Origin: Salipaludibacillus aurantiacus
GTDB lineage: Bacteria; Bacillota; Bacilli; Bacillales; Salisediminibacteriaceae
Assembly: GCF_900111295.1 (NCBI RefSeq)
Contig: NZ_FOGT01000013.1
Coordinates: 56,806 to 120,805, forward strand
DNA length: 64,000 bases
Reading direction: 5' to 3'
Below, in pieces: positions 35,668-43,217 of the stretch. The notes below the pieces were generated by a model that did no database searches, was not told the DNA's origin, and worked only from the letters and a program-made list of their open reading frames with translations. The number at the start of each line of letters is the position of its first letter. Positions within the stretch are counted from its first letter, which is position 1. A program made the translations under genes and the position numbers.

Positions 35668-36456
35668 TCAATACGTGTGCATCACCCATTTGCCTATGTC
35701 TTCAAAACCAAGCTTTTTATAAATTGTCCCTGCCTCCGGGTTGTTGTAAAAAAGGCAGAGATACTTTCCTTCCTCAAGCAGCTCAGCGCACAGCCTCATC
35801 ATACAGGCCGTTGCGTACCCTTTTTTCTTATAGGCGTCGAGCGTGCAGACACCTATGACCATCGCTGACATACTGTTTTCAGCGGTTGTCATAGCTGAAG
35901 AGACCATTTGATTTCCATCTTCTATATAGTAACAGCGGGAAACGCCTTCTTCCATGTTCCGGATCAGCCCGTCAGCCCTGTCATCCTGTTTATCGAATTC
36001 AGGAATTTGGCTGTATAACTTAATAATCTTTGGAACGTCTTCAACAGCAGCCTGCTTAATTTCAACATCCGGAACGTTCATTTCTTGAAGAGCCTCACAT
36101 TTAGCGTAAAATAACTCTTTTGATTTCACCGGCTGAATTGGCATGTGAGCCAATAACTGATTCACAATACCGGCGATTCCGGAAATCATTTTACCTGGCT
36201 GTTTGTCGCGGGCAATTAATGCCGCAAATCCTGCAGCATCGTATTCCCCCGGCGCATAAATGATATAATTTTCACGGTATCTCAGCATCACCGCTTTAAA
36301 TTTTCCAGTCGGATCGACGTCGGCCCATAAATCCTGAAACTCTTCATTAAAACCAAAAGCTTCCACGTCTCCGATAATAAACAGATTCTCAGCCGGTTTT
36401 TCCTTTACAAACAACAGGCACTGGTCAAGGTCTTTTTCATTTAATTCACGAATCAT
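35668..36456 (-). CDS. GNAT-family acetyltransferase with an N-terminal extension
   Basis: A 262-residue protein. The C-terminal half (about 130-262) is a GNAT domain: VIGVCTLDAYKKKGYATACMM with the acetyl-CoA loop, then LCLFYNNPEAGTIYKKLGF, the usual last helix and strand. The N-terminal half is a degenerate GNAT-like domain, as in two-domain acetyltransferases. The acceptor is unknown. GGGGAAA precedes the ATG and the gene is transcribed alone. An AAGGTGA/TCACCTT hairpin near 35642 may end it. Confidence 0.75.
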   Translation of the reverse strand: MIRELNEKDLDQCLLFVKEKPAENLFIIGDVEAFGFNEEFQDLWADVDPTGKFKAVMLRYRENYIIYAPGEYDAAGFAALIARDKQPGKMISGIAGIVNQLLAHMPIQPVKSKELFYAKCEALQEMNVPDVEIKQAAVEDVPKIIKLYSQIPEFDKQDDRADGLIRNMEEGVSRCYYIEDGNQMVSSAMTTAENSMSAMVIGVCTLDAYKKKGYATACMMRLCAELLEEGKYLCLFYNNPEAGTIYKKLGFEDIGKWVMHTY

Positions 36457-36499
36457 TGATGTTTCCCCTTTTCTACGATTCCAATTATGTTTTTCTTTT

Positions 36500-36655
36500 T
36501 TATGGATTGTTATAATATTCGTTGAGTAAAAAGGCTGAAATTACGGCAATCGAACCTACAATAAAAACTGCTGGGCTTTCAAAATATCGCCCCAATAAAA
36601 TAATTATCATACCCAGCAATACGATAATAAAGTGCAAAAGTCTGTAACGGCTCAT
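36500..36655 (-). CDS. Very small membrane protein, 51 residues
   Basis: ATG 36655 gives a 51-residue peptide with two hydrophobic segments (LLHFIIVLLGMIIILLGRYF and AVFIVGSIAVISAFLL). No good ribosome binding site is seen. The same frame stays open and protein-like for 19 codons upstream (ITWYFHLRQEILEKNWF) with no start codon before a TAG. It may therefore be the 3' end of a broken gene rather than an intact one. Confidence 0.4.
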   Translation of the reverse strand: MSRYRLLHFIIVLLGMIIILLGRYFESPAVFIVGSIAVISAFLLNEYYNNP

Positions 36656-36739
36656 AAACCAGTTCTTTTCTAAAATTTCCTGTCTTAAATGGAAATACCA
36701 TGTAATGGTTTCCTATCACCTATATATTTACCCATCCCC

Positions 36740-37342
36740 TCAATCAATCACTTCAAAATTGTACTCATTAATGACACGGTTAACTATATGCCTTAATTCG
36801 GAATCACTTGGGTTATACGGTATTTCCACTTCCTCCCCCGTATTGGTTATGAAGGTATAAGCTTTTAAAGCCGCAACACTGCTATTATCCGGAGAGGTAT
36901 ATGTCCGCTTTACTGTTGTAATATCATCCCACAAAAAACCAGACTCCGAAAAACTGGCCAGCTCATTATAATAGATACCATGATCATCCATATAATAGTA
37001 ATTTGAGACGCCAAGGGCAAACAGCGGCAGACAAAGCATTAAACTCAGAGCGTAAACCCAGACAAAACGAATGGTTTTTTCCCGTTTTTCAACCCAGACT
37101 TTAATACTTAAAAACGCTATAAGAACAAGTGGCACCCAGAGCATGCCCGCACCAAAAATAATATAGGCTGAAGCAGGAGTGGAAAAGATCCAATGGGACC
37201 TTGAAAAAAAGAATATATCCTGAAGAAGCATGACAAATACAATTGGCAGTATAAATGCAGACATAATCATTAGTACACTTGTAACGATCACTACTTTGCC
37301 CAGCTCATGATTATCCGCCTCTCTGATTGATGGCAGTTTCAT
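36740..37342 (-). CDS. Membrane protein of unknown function
   Basis: A 200-residue protein with three predicted helices in the first about 120 residues (VVIVTSVLMIMSAFILPIVF, IIFGAGMLWVPLVLIAFLSI, WVYALSLMLCLPLFALGVSN) and a C-terminal domain of about 80 residues with a PH-like strand pattern (YTFITNTGEEVEIPYNPSD). I do not recognise a named family. The ATG at 37342 has GGAGGGA in front; the open frame extends slightly further upstream. Confidence 0.55.
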   Translation of the reverse strand: MKLPSIREADNHELGKVVIVTSVLMIMSAFILPIVFVMLLQDIFFFSRSHWIFSTPASAYIIFGAGMLWVPLVLIAFLSIKVWVEKREKTIRFVWVYALSLMLCLPLFALGVSNYYYMDDHGIYYNELASFSESGFLWDDITTVKRTYTSPDNSSVAALKAYTFITNTGEEVEIPYNPSDSELRHIVNRVINEYNFEVID

Positions 37343-37880
37343 AAAAATTCCCTCCAATTTACCTTATTTACTATTGAACCAAGGTTTTCCGTATGTAATA
37401 TTAACGATCCTCCCCTAAGCCTTCCTTTTTAAGTAGCCATCTCTCCCCTCATCTTCCATAAAAAAAGAATTTAATTTAGTTACGTTATATAATTGGAAAA
37501 TGTTTCAAAATTTTTAGGAAAATCGATGAAATACCAATTGATTTTTTAGGAATTTTTATAAAAAAGCTTTGATGGGCGTTTATAACTGAGTGTCTTTTAA
37601 CTGAAAGATTTTTTGTGGAATATGGTCAACAGGATATAAATTAAGATATATTTTGTTTGCCCCTTCTAAATACTTTTTTAAATTAAAGCGGGAGTTCACT
37701 AAGAATTTTTTCATATAAGGAGCGGGTAATTGATTATTATTATCATTGATAATTTAGAACATAGTTATTTTAGAACTTTATTTTAAAACTTAATCTTCTT
37801 TTCCAGGTAAATAGTAAAGAATAAAGCATTATAATAAGTTTTATGAATCCACCTGTTTAATTCGGAGAAGGGTTAAGTTA
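37343..37880. other. AT-rich gap, no convincing gene
   Basis: About 540 bases without a supported gene. AAGGAGCGGG near 37721 precedes a TTG that would give an 18-residue, isoleucine-rich peptide; this is too little to call. Nothing else stands out. Confidence 0.4.
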
Positions 37881-37916
37881 TAAAAAAAGCTGAGCCGAAG
37901 GAAACCTTCAGCTCAG
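37881..37916 (-). terminator. Terminator of the repeat-protein operon
   Basis: On the minus strand CTGAGCTGAAGG pairs with CCTTCGGCTCAG (one G-U pair) around TTT, followed by a run of seven T, 20 bases after the stop of the gene at 37936. Confidence 0.85.
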
Positions 37917-37935
37917 TTGTTATGACATAACTATC

Positions 37936-38271
37936 TTACTTCAAGCGTATGACCACATTCGAGAGGCCTTTATTATTTGTGGAGACTCCAATTCCTCCCC
38001 CTCTGCCTTCCTGAATAATTTCAAATATAATTTTGTTTTTTACATCTGCTGTCTGGATTTTATAAAGTTTCTCAGAACCAGGTCCGAGATTATCTTTTTT
38101 CATTTGTTTATCTTCAGCAAAAACTGGTAGAGGTGTCTTTTTTTCTGATTCTTTATCATACGCATTAATAGTAATTTGGCGGCTATTTTGTTCATTGCTG
38201 TTTACTACTTTCACAAAAACTTCCTCGTTTCTTGCCGGAACTGTACAACGGGATACGTTCCTTTTCGCCAT
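37936..38271 (-). CDS. Small beta-rich protein of unknown function
   Basis: A 111-residue protein with alternating short strands (EEVFVKVVNSNEQNSRQITI, KIIFEIIQEGRGGGIGVSTN, LSNVVIRLK) and no signal peptide or membrane segment. I do not recognise it. It lies 29 bases downstream of the dipeptide-repeat gene and in front of the shared terminator, so the two are very likely cotranscribed and may act together. GGAGGAG precedes the ATG. Confidence 0.6.
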   Translation of the reverse strand: MAKRNVSRCTVPARNEEVFVKVVNSNEQNSRQITINAYDKESEKKTPLPVFAEDKQMKKDNLGPGSEKLYKIQTADVKNKIIFEIIQEGRGGGIGVSTNNKGLSNVVIRLK

Positions 38272-38300
38272 ACAATCTCCTCCAAATAATTAGTTAATGA

Positions 38301-39650
38301 TTATTTCTTGTTTTTATTAAGTGATTGAATAGCTTCCATTACAGCTTTACGGGTATTCTCCTCACCGTTTGATGCCATTAAATTCATAGTGTTAGTTAGA
38401 GTCGCCATAAGGTTTTCTGTATTCTGATCACCTTTAAGAGCTTCCAGTAAAGTCAGTGCAGATATAGCTGCGGCAAGTGATCCTAACGCTCCGTTATCGT
38501 TGCTTCCAACATTAATATTAATGTTATTACCAGTGCTAATATCATTGTTTTCAAATCTGGCGTCCGCTTGCGCGTCCGAATCTGAATCCGCATCGGCATC
38601 GGCTTCAGCGTCCGCATCCGCGTCCGCATCTGCTTCGGCATCCGCATCTGCTTCGGCATCTGCTTCTGCATCGGCGTCCGCATCCGCTTCGGCATCGGCT
38701 TCAGCGTCCGCATCCGCGTCCGCATCCGCTTCAGCATCGGCTTCAGCGTCAGCATCCGCGTCGGCTTCGGCTTCAGCGTCCGCATCCGCTTCCGCTTCGG
38801 CATCGGCTTCGGCATCCGCTTCAGCGTCCGCATCCGAGTCCGCATCCGCTTCAGCATCTGCTTCAGCGTCTGAATCCGCTTCGGCATCCGCTTCCGCGTC
38901 CGTATCCGCATCCGCTTCGGCGTCAGCATCCGCGTCGGCTTCCGCATCCGCTTCCGCGTCGGCTTCCGCTTCGGCATCCGCTTCCGCGTCGGCTTCCGCA
39001 TCCGCATCCGCGTCCGAATCAGCATCTGCTTCGGCATCCGCTTCCGCGTCAGCATCCGCGTTGGCTTCGGCATCCGCGTCCGCATCTGCTTCGGCATCCG
39101 CATCTGCTTCAGCTTCTGCTTCAGCGTCGGCGTCAGCGTCCGCATCTGCTTCAGCATCCGCTTCAGCGTCTGAATCCGCGTCGGCATCCGAGTCCGCATC
39201 CGCGTTGGCTTCGGCATCAGCGTCTGAATCCGCTTCAGCATCAGCATCCGCTTCGGCGTCCGCATCCGCTTCGGCATCTGCATCCGCATCCGCGTCAGCA
39301 TCCGCTTCAGCATCCGCATCTGCTTCAGCTTCTGAATCCGCTTCAGCGTCGGCGTTAGCTTCGGCATCTGCTTCAGCGTTCGCATCTGCTCTGGCATCGG
39401 CCGCAACATCAATGTCTATATCTGATCTTACCTCCGCTTCTGAAGTATTTTCACCTTCCACCTGCACATGCTTTATCAGATCTTCCAAGTAATTTAATTT
39501 CGAACTGAGTCTCTTTTTTCTTTTTTTGTCATTGGCGTGGTTAACCCCTTTTTTCTCTAACTGATCCAGCTTAGATTCAAGTTTGTTCTTTCTGTCGTTA
39601 AGTCTTTCTAATCTTGTATTATTATTGGAACTCCCGTTATCGTTTCTCAA
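38301..39650 (-). CDS. Asp/Glu-Ala dipeptide-repeat protein
   Basis: A 449-residue protein in three parts. Residues 1 to about 85 are charged and helical (RLERLNDRKNKLESKLDQLE, a likely coiled coil). About 85-360 is an almost unbroken run of X-A dipeptides where X is Asp or Glu with rare Ser, Asn or Thr, making an extremely acidic tract of about 140 repeats. The last about 85 residues are normal sequence (NNININVGSNDNGALGSLAA, then two amphipathic helices ending KNKK). There is no signal peptide. The start is TTG at 39650 with AGGAGGAAG before it. The tract could be a disordered spacer or a surface, spore or ice/mineral-interacting polymer; no function is known to me. The DNA is a degenerate hexamer array. 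Confidence 0.75.
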   Translation of the reverse strand: MRNDNGSSNNNTRLERLNDRKNKLESKLDQLEKKGVNHANDKKRKKRLSSKLNYLEDLIKHVQVEGENTSEAEVRSDIDIDVAADARADANAEADAEANADAEADSEAEADADAEADADADADADAEADADAEADADAEADSDADAEANADADSDADADSDAEADAEADADADADAEAEAEADADAEADADADAEANADADAEADAEADADSDADADAEADAEADAEAEADAEADAEADADADAEADADTDAEADAEADSDAEADAEADADSDADAEADAEADAEAEADADAEAEADADADAEADAEADADADADAEADAEADADADAEADAEADADAEADADADADAEADADADSDSDAQADARFENNDISTGNNININVGSNDNGALGSLAAAISALTLLEALKGDQNTENLMATLTNTMNLMASNGEENTRKAVMEAIQSLNKNKK

Positions 39651-39678
39651 TAATCTTCCTCCTTTCCGAATGTATTAT

Positions 39679-39712
39679 TATTATAGATTGGTCTTTTATA
39701 ATCGGTTCTAGG
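39679..39712 (-). promoter_or_regulatory. Shared upstream motif, copy before the dipeptide-repeat gene
   Basis: Read on the minus strand: CCTAGAACC, 16 bases, then TCTATAATA followed by ATAATA. The same two boxes 15 bases apart stand before the coiled-coil gene (40037-40069). TATAAT inside the second box is a sigma-A-like -10; the first box is not a normal -35 and may bind a regulator. Confidence 0.5.
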
Positions 39713-39743
39713 TTATATACTCAAATTCCGGTTGCTCATCTAA

Positions 39744-40007
39744 TCAGTTTTCTTCTTCCTCCAAACGGCTTGCCTCTTCTCCAGCTTTTTCATTTCTTGC
39801 TTCCGCACGTTTAATCCGTCTTTCCATTTTTTCAATTCTCTCTTGAAGTCTCTTCTTTATATTTTCATTGTGCAACGCTTCAGCTTGTAACTGTTCTAAT
39901 TTATTTTGCAGTTCTTCTCTTTCTTTCTCAACATTTTCCAAAAGAGCTAGTTGTTCCATGAGCTCCTTCTGTCTCCTTCTCCTTCTCATCACCTTTTTTT
40001 CTCCCAT
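39744..40007 (-). CDS. Small coiled-coil protein
   Basis: An 87-residue, almost wholly helical protein: a very basic start (VMRRRRRQKELMEQ) followed by heptads rich in Glu, Leu, Lys and Arg (REELQNKLEQLQAEALHNEN) and an acidic end. It should form a coiled coil. The neighbouring dipeptide-repeat protein also starts with a coiled-coil-like segment, and both genes share an upstream motif, so they may be partners. AGGAGGAAGAGG precedes the ATG. Confidence 0.65.
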   Translation of the reverse strand: MGEKKVMRRRRRQKELMEQLALLENVEKEREELQNKLEQLQAEALHNENIKKRLQERIEKMERRIKRAEARNEKAGEEASRLEEEEN

Positions 40008-40036
40008 CCCTCTTCCTCCTTTTAAAGATATATTAG

Positions 40037-40069
40037 TATTATAGAAGTCCAGATTTATTTGGTTCTAGG
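40037..40069 (-). promoter_or_regulatory. Shared upstream motif, copy before the coiled-coil gene
   Basis: On the minus strand CCTAGAACC, 15 bases, then TCTATAATA and a further TAATA, matching the pair at 39679-39712. It lies 30 bases upstream of the coiled-coil start codon. Confidence 0.5.
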
Positions 40070-40146
40070 CGAATACCTGCATAAAAACGTTGATAAATTT
40101 TTCACCTGAAAAGGGTGACGTGAACTACAAAATTATATATTAAGAG

Positions 40147-40182
40147 CAAAAAAACAGCCTTCCAAACAAGATGGAAAGCTGT
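40147..40182 (-). terminator. Terminator of the truncated minus-strand gene
   Basis: ACAGC-TTCC and GGAA-GCTGT pair with one mismatch; on the minus strand a run of seven T follows, 18 bases after the stop of the remnant at 40201. Confidence 0.7.
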
Positions 40183-40200
40183 CTGATATTCCTTATTTGG

Positions 40201-40305
40201 TTACTTTTTGTCTGAATCCTGTGCTTCAGATTTTGAGATACGTTTTTCAAGGTTTTCTAATTTACCGGAGATCACGCGTACGAAATCTTCTGCGGTGCTG
40301 TCAAT
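40201..40305 (-). pseudogene. 3' remnant of a minus-strand gene
   Basis: The minus strand reads DSTAEDFVRVISGKLENLEK and then about a dozen more residues to a stop at 40201, with a normal terminator behind it, but there is no start: a stop codon lies just upstream, close to the junction with the plus-strand remnant. It is the charged, helical C-terminal end of an unknown protein that has lost its 5' part. Confidence 0.55.
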
Positions 40306-40461
40306 TTAGTAGAAAAAGTAATTAATGAACAAGGCGGACAATTACCTCTGGAGAGTCTGAAAGTAGAAAGTTTCCCTGAAGGTAAAGACACAGACCGATC
40401 AGTACAGTTCGGAGCCAGTTTTGCCCGAATAGCTAAAAATGAAAAAGAAGTCAGTTTGTAA
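40300..40461 (+). pseudogene. 3' remnant of a plus-strand gene
   Basis: From about 40300 the plus strand encodes VNLVEKVINEQGGQLPLESL and about 34 further residues ending ARIAKNEKEVSL, then a stop at 40461 and a strong terminator. There is no usable start codon. It is the C-terminal part of an unknown protein, truncated at the same point as the opposite remnant. Confidence 0.55.
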
Positions 40462-40484
40462 ATTAGTTTAAAACTCTTATTTAG

Positions 40485-40510
40485 GGGCTGGACTTTCCAG
40501 CCCTTTTTTT
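40485..40510 (+). terminator. Terminator of the plus-strand remnant
   Basis: GGGCTGG and CCAGCCC form a 7-bp stem with a 5-base loop, followed by seven T. Confidence 0.85.
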
Positions 40511-40535
40511 ATGGCAGGATTTCCGATCTAAAAAG

Positions 40536-41012
40536 CTATTTCACTTTACTTAATTCTTTAGCAATTGAAGCCTTTTTCCATCTTCCATTTTTGTAGTTAG
40601 TTAACTGGATATGAAAGTAGTTAATATACTCAATGATTGCAAAGCCGTAAATAAGTATCATAACAACGAAAATGCCAAAGGTAAGTGAAGGTTCCAAAAT
40701 AAGTTCAATAAAAATAGTTACAGGGACTAAACTTAATAGCAGTAAATTAATTATTTTTAACCAGCGAAGCAGGTTTGAAAAATAAGCTGGAAATGGCGGA
40801 TGAGTTCGCAGGTGTTGCCATTTCATAAACCAGTAGATGCTTGCCTGCAGTAATATAAATAGTAATATAAAAAATGCCAGGAACAGAGAGTAACTTTCTT
40901 CCCTATTAAAAGAGAAAGAGAAAAATAAAAAGGTAAAAACGAGGATGGCGGACAATTCTCCCGTAAATAAATAAACAAGTCTTCCATTCAAGCTTTTACG
41001 ATTAGCCCTCAT
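40536..41012 (-). CDS. Membrane protein of unknown function
   Basis: A 158-residue protein with four hydrophobic helices (LSAILVFTFLFFSFSF, SLFLAFFILLFILLQASIYW, IINLLLLSLVPVTIFIELIL, GIFVVMILIYGFAIIEYINY) and short basic ends. I do not recognise a family. The ATG at 41012 has GGGGGG at good spacing; the frame also allows a start at 41042. It follows the amidohydrolase gene by a few tens of bases and may be cotranscribed with it. Confidence 0.5.
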   Translation of the reverse strand: MRANRKSLNGRLVYLFTGELSAILVFTFLFFSFSFNREESYSLFLAFFILLFILLQASIYWFMKWQHLRTHPPFPAYFSNLLRWLKIINLLLLSLVPVTIFIELILEPSLTFGIFVVMILIYGFAIIEYINYFHIQLTNYKNGRWKKASIAKELSKVK

Positions 41013-41053
41013 TCCCATCCCCCCTGATTTTTTAAAGCTCATAAAGACCTTCG

Positions 41054-41797
41054 CTATTTTCTATACCAGTTAAGCGCATTTTTGTATAAAACCTTTTCGG
41101 CCTCCTCTTCCCCCAAGACCTCAATTACAATTTCCACATCAGACAGTCGAAACGGCCTGTCGGCCCTGGTGGACGGAAGGTCGGTTCCGAACATGAGAGC
41201 GTCCGGATTGACAGAATAAATGCGTTTAATCGCCCTCCCCGGGTCAATATCAATCCGTCCAAAGCCAGTCGCCTTGACTTTCACCCCTTTGTCCACGAGT
41301 GATAAAAGAGTGTCAAACCCTTCCTTGGATAAGCCGAGGTGGTCGATAGAGACCGCAGGCAGATTTTCAATAACTGGTCTAATCTCTGGCAAGTGAATTG
41401 AGTTAATATATAATTCCGTATGCCAGTTGCAGAGGTCATAAACTCTTTTTGCAACATAATCCAATCGGGAAATATCTTCAGAGCCGCCGCGGTTCACATT
41501 AAAACGGACAGCTCTAATTCCTGCATCATTCAGTCTCATAATCTCTTCATCCGGCGTACCAGACGGAAGCTGTGTCACTCCGAAAAAGTTTTCACCGAGG
41601 GTTTTTAAAGCGTTAATCAAATAAGACTGGTCAAAACCCTGAAAGGAGCCTGATACGACAGCTCCGCCCATCACATTGAGCGGGCCGGTCTTCTGTAAGT
41701 AATCATCACAGGCAAAATAATCGGGCACATACCCTTCGTTAGGTATTAAGGGAAACCTCTGATCGATGATATGTAAATGTGCGTCAAAAACAGTCAT
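41054..41797 (-). CDS. Amidohydrolase-family TIM-barrel hydrolase
   Basis: A 247-residue protein of the amidohydrolase 2 superfamily, whose members hydrolyse or decarboxylate lactones and carboxylated rings with one metal ion. The metal HxH is at the N terminus (VFDAHLHIID), a histidine lies in SIDHLGL, and the C-terminal aspartate in MFGTDLPSTR. The length is short for the family but complete. A role in aromatic or lactone breakdown is possible because the phenol operon is nearby, but nothing proves a link. AGGAGG precedes the ATG. Confidence 0.75.
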   Translation of the reverse strand: MTVFDAHLHIIDQRFPLIPNEGYVPDYFACDDYLQKTGPLNVMGGAVVSGSFQGFDQSYLINALKTLGENFFGVTQLPSGTPDEEIMRLNDAGIRAVRFNVNRGGSEDISRLDYVAKRVYDLCNWHTELYINSIHLPEIRPVIENLPAVSIDHLGLSKEGFDTLLSLVDKGVKVKATGFGRIDIDPGRAIKRIYSVNPDALMFGTDLPSTRADRPFRLSDVEIVIEVLGEEEAEKVLYKNALNWYRK

Positions 41798-41835
41798 AGA
41801 ATACCTCCTAAGCAGCAGCCCTCTTCGAAAACAGA

Positions 41836-42141
41836 TCAGCTTCCTTTTTCACCGAGCCACTGGCGGAGCTTTTGCCTATGGTAATACACTTTTCCGTTGA
41901 CCTTCACATGCGGAATATCAGGAAACTCATTAATAAGTGCTTGAGCATCTTCTTTTGATAAACCAATATGGTGGTGAACCTCTTGTTCGGGGATTAAATA
42001 GTTGCTGAATCCGTCTTCAGCCTGTTCATCCCACATTTTTCCAAGAGAGTGTGTGGCATCCGGGTTTTTAAAGTTTTCGAGCCCGCGCCCGATAAAGTAA
42101 CCTGCTGCTGCGATTCCTAATCCTAAAAAAATAAAATCCAT
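41836..42141 (-). CDS. Membrane-anchored protein with an excisionase-like C-terminal domain
   Basis: A 101-residue protein. Residues 1-20 form a Gly/Ala-rich membrane segment (MDFIFLGLGIAAAGYFIGRG). The last about 45 residues, HIGLSKEDAQALINEFPDIP through VNGKVYYHRQKLRQWL, have the pattern of small MerR/excisionase-like winged helices. A DNA-binding-like fold on a membrane anchor is odd; it may instead bind protein. It has a normal ribosome binding site (AAAGGTGG) and lies between the amidohydrolase and NUDIX genes on the same strand. Confidence 0.5.
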   Translation of the reverse strand: MDFIFLGLGIAAAGYFIGRGLENFKNPDATHSLGKMWDEQAEDGFSNYLIPEQEVHHHIGLSKEDAQALINEFPDIPHVKVNGKVYYHRQKLRQWLGEKGS

Positions 42142-42169
42142 TCTCTAACCACCTTTCTCAACCCAACGG

Positions 42170-42592
42170 TTAATGTGAAAATATTAAATGCAAATAGCCG
42201 CCATGCCCTCTTATCAGATTCCCTTCCTCCGCCGCCGAAATCCAAAAGAAGCGAAATGTTAATCCTTCTTCTTCTCCACCTCCGGCTGGGTTCCACACCC
42301 ATTCATCCGGAGCATCTGATACAGTGAGTTTATAAAAATATCTGTGATGAACCGCTCCATCTTCATTTTTCCAAAGATCTTCGGCTAGTATACCGTTTAA
42401 CTGAACGTGGTTTAATCCTGTTTCCTCTTTCATTTCTCTTATCACTCCCTCTTCAGGAGCCTCTTCAGGTTCCACCGTGCCTTTCGGTATTTGAACGCCC
42501 GCTTCCGGAACAGGGTGCTGAAAAACTAACACCTGTACGCGGCCGTCTTTAACACGTGTGACATAGCCGTAAGCTTTTTTAACCGGGATGAT
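42170..42592 (-). CDS. NUDIX hydrolase, probable AUC start
   Basis: A NUDIX hydrolase of about 140 residues that should cleave a nucleoside diphosphate-linked substrate. The full NUDIX box is present: GTVEPEEAPEEGVIREMKEE followed by TGL. From the first ATG-like start (GTG 42532) the protein would lack the first strand of the fold and would have no ribosome binding site. The same frame continues upstream through protein-like sequence (PVKKAYGYVTRVKDGRVQ) to two ATC codons at 42592 and 42589, placed six and nine bases after a perfect GGAGGTGA. No ATG, GTG or TTG exists there before a stop. Either translation begins at AUC or the start was lost by mutation. Confidence 0.7.
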   Translation of the reverse strand: MIPVKKAYGYVTRVKDGRVQVLVFQHPVPEAGVQIPKGTVEPEEAPEEGVIREMKEETGLNHVQLNGILAEDLWKNEDGAVHHRYFYKLTVSDAPDEWVWNPAGGGEEEGLTFRFFWISAAEEGNLIRGHGGYLHLIFSH

Positions 42593-42639
42593 TGGTCACC
42601 TCCTTCCAATTATCATGAAAAATATAATTAATGTGCCGG

Positions 42640-42830
42640 CTACTTATTTCTCGATTTCTTAATACGGTAGTTAATCGCATAGAGAGCTCTGCCCAGCAAG
42701 ATAACCTGACCGGTTAAAAGTGTAAATGCGACCGCACTTCGTCCTGATTCATGAGGATAAGAATAATCACATAGACGATCATTGAACACAAACCGCCAGC
42801 ACAAAAATAGTAAATTTATTGGTTGGTGTG
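42640..42830 (-). pseudogene. Decayed small two-helix membrane protein
   Basis: On the minus strand, protein-like hydrophobic pieces lie in different frames: NKFTIFVLAVCVQ, then MIVYVIILILMNQDEVRS, then VAFTLLTGQVILLGRALYAI and INYRIKKSRNK to a stop at 42640. Two shifts of frame would be needed to join them, and no start codon with a ribosome binding site is seen. It looks like a frameshifted remnant. Confidence 0.35.
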
Positions 42831-42949
42831 AGTTTGATCTATATCTTAAAGCGTTGATTTCTCTTTCTTAATTACGGATAACTAATTGAATTGTTTCAAT
42901 ATTTTTTATTTATTAGGAAAAACCTTCTTATTTATAATCGTTCAAATAA

Positions 42950-43028
42950 ACTGATTGAATGGGTAAAATCGCTGATTGAATGAATTTTCGCCGATTGAAT
43001 TAAATTTTCGCTGATTGAATCATATTTC
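42950..43028. repeat. Degenerate ~20-base tandem repeat, CGCTGATTGAAT-type
   Basis: Four units of 19-20 bases: CTGATTGAATGGG, CGCTGATTGAATG, CGCCGATTGAATT and CGCTGATTGAATC, each followed by AAATT or TTTT. Related units stand at 33768-33848. Confidence 0.6.
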
Positions 43029-43172
43029 TGGTTAAAAAAATCCTCTCCTCCCCCACTTAAAACTTTCTGGTATAATTAAAAACCATCAACTTACCCTATT
43101 ATCATTAAAAAAGAGAGGAAGCACCTCACTTAATGAGAAAAAAAGCTAAAACAGGTAGTCAAAACGACAAAA

Positions 43173-43201
43173 ATCCATGCCGGCTTAATTACGGCATGGA
43201 T
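43173..43201 (-). terminator. Terminator of the 51-residue protein gene
   Basis: ATCCATGCCG and CGGCATGGAT form a 10-bp stem with a 9-base loop; on the minus strand TTTTT follows, 17 bases after the stop at 43218. Confidence 0.8.
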
Positions 43202-43217
43202 CTCTAAAAACTTCATT

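Noticed and set aside
38483..39412. Second minus-strand frame rich in Met, Arg, Lys and Pro
   Set aside because: It arises from the same hexamer repeats in another phase and has no ribosome binding site or terminator of its own.
38500..39492. Plus-strand frame encoding a Ser-Ala repeat protein
   Set aside because: It is the mirror of the Asp/Glu-Ala codons; it has no ribosome binding site or partner, while the minus-strand gene has both.
43133..43207. 24-residue plus-strand ORF
   Set aside because: It runs through the terminator of the minus-strand small gene and has a poor ribosome binding site.
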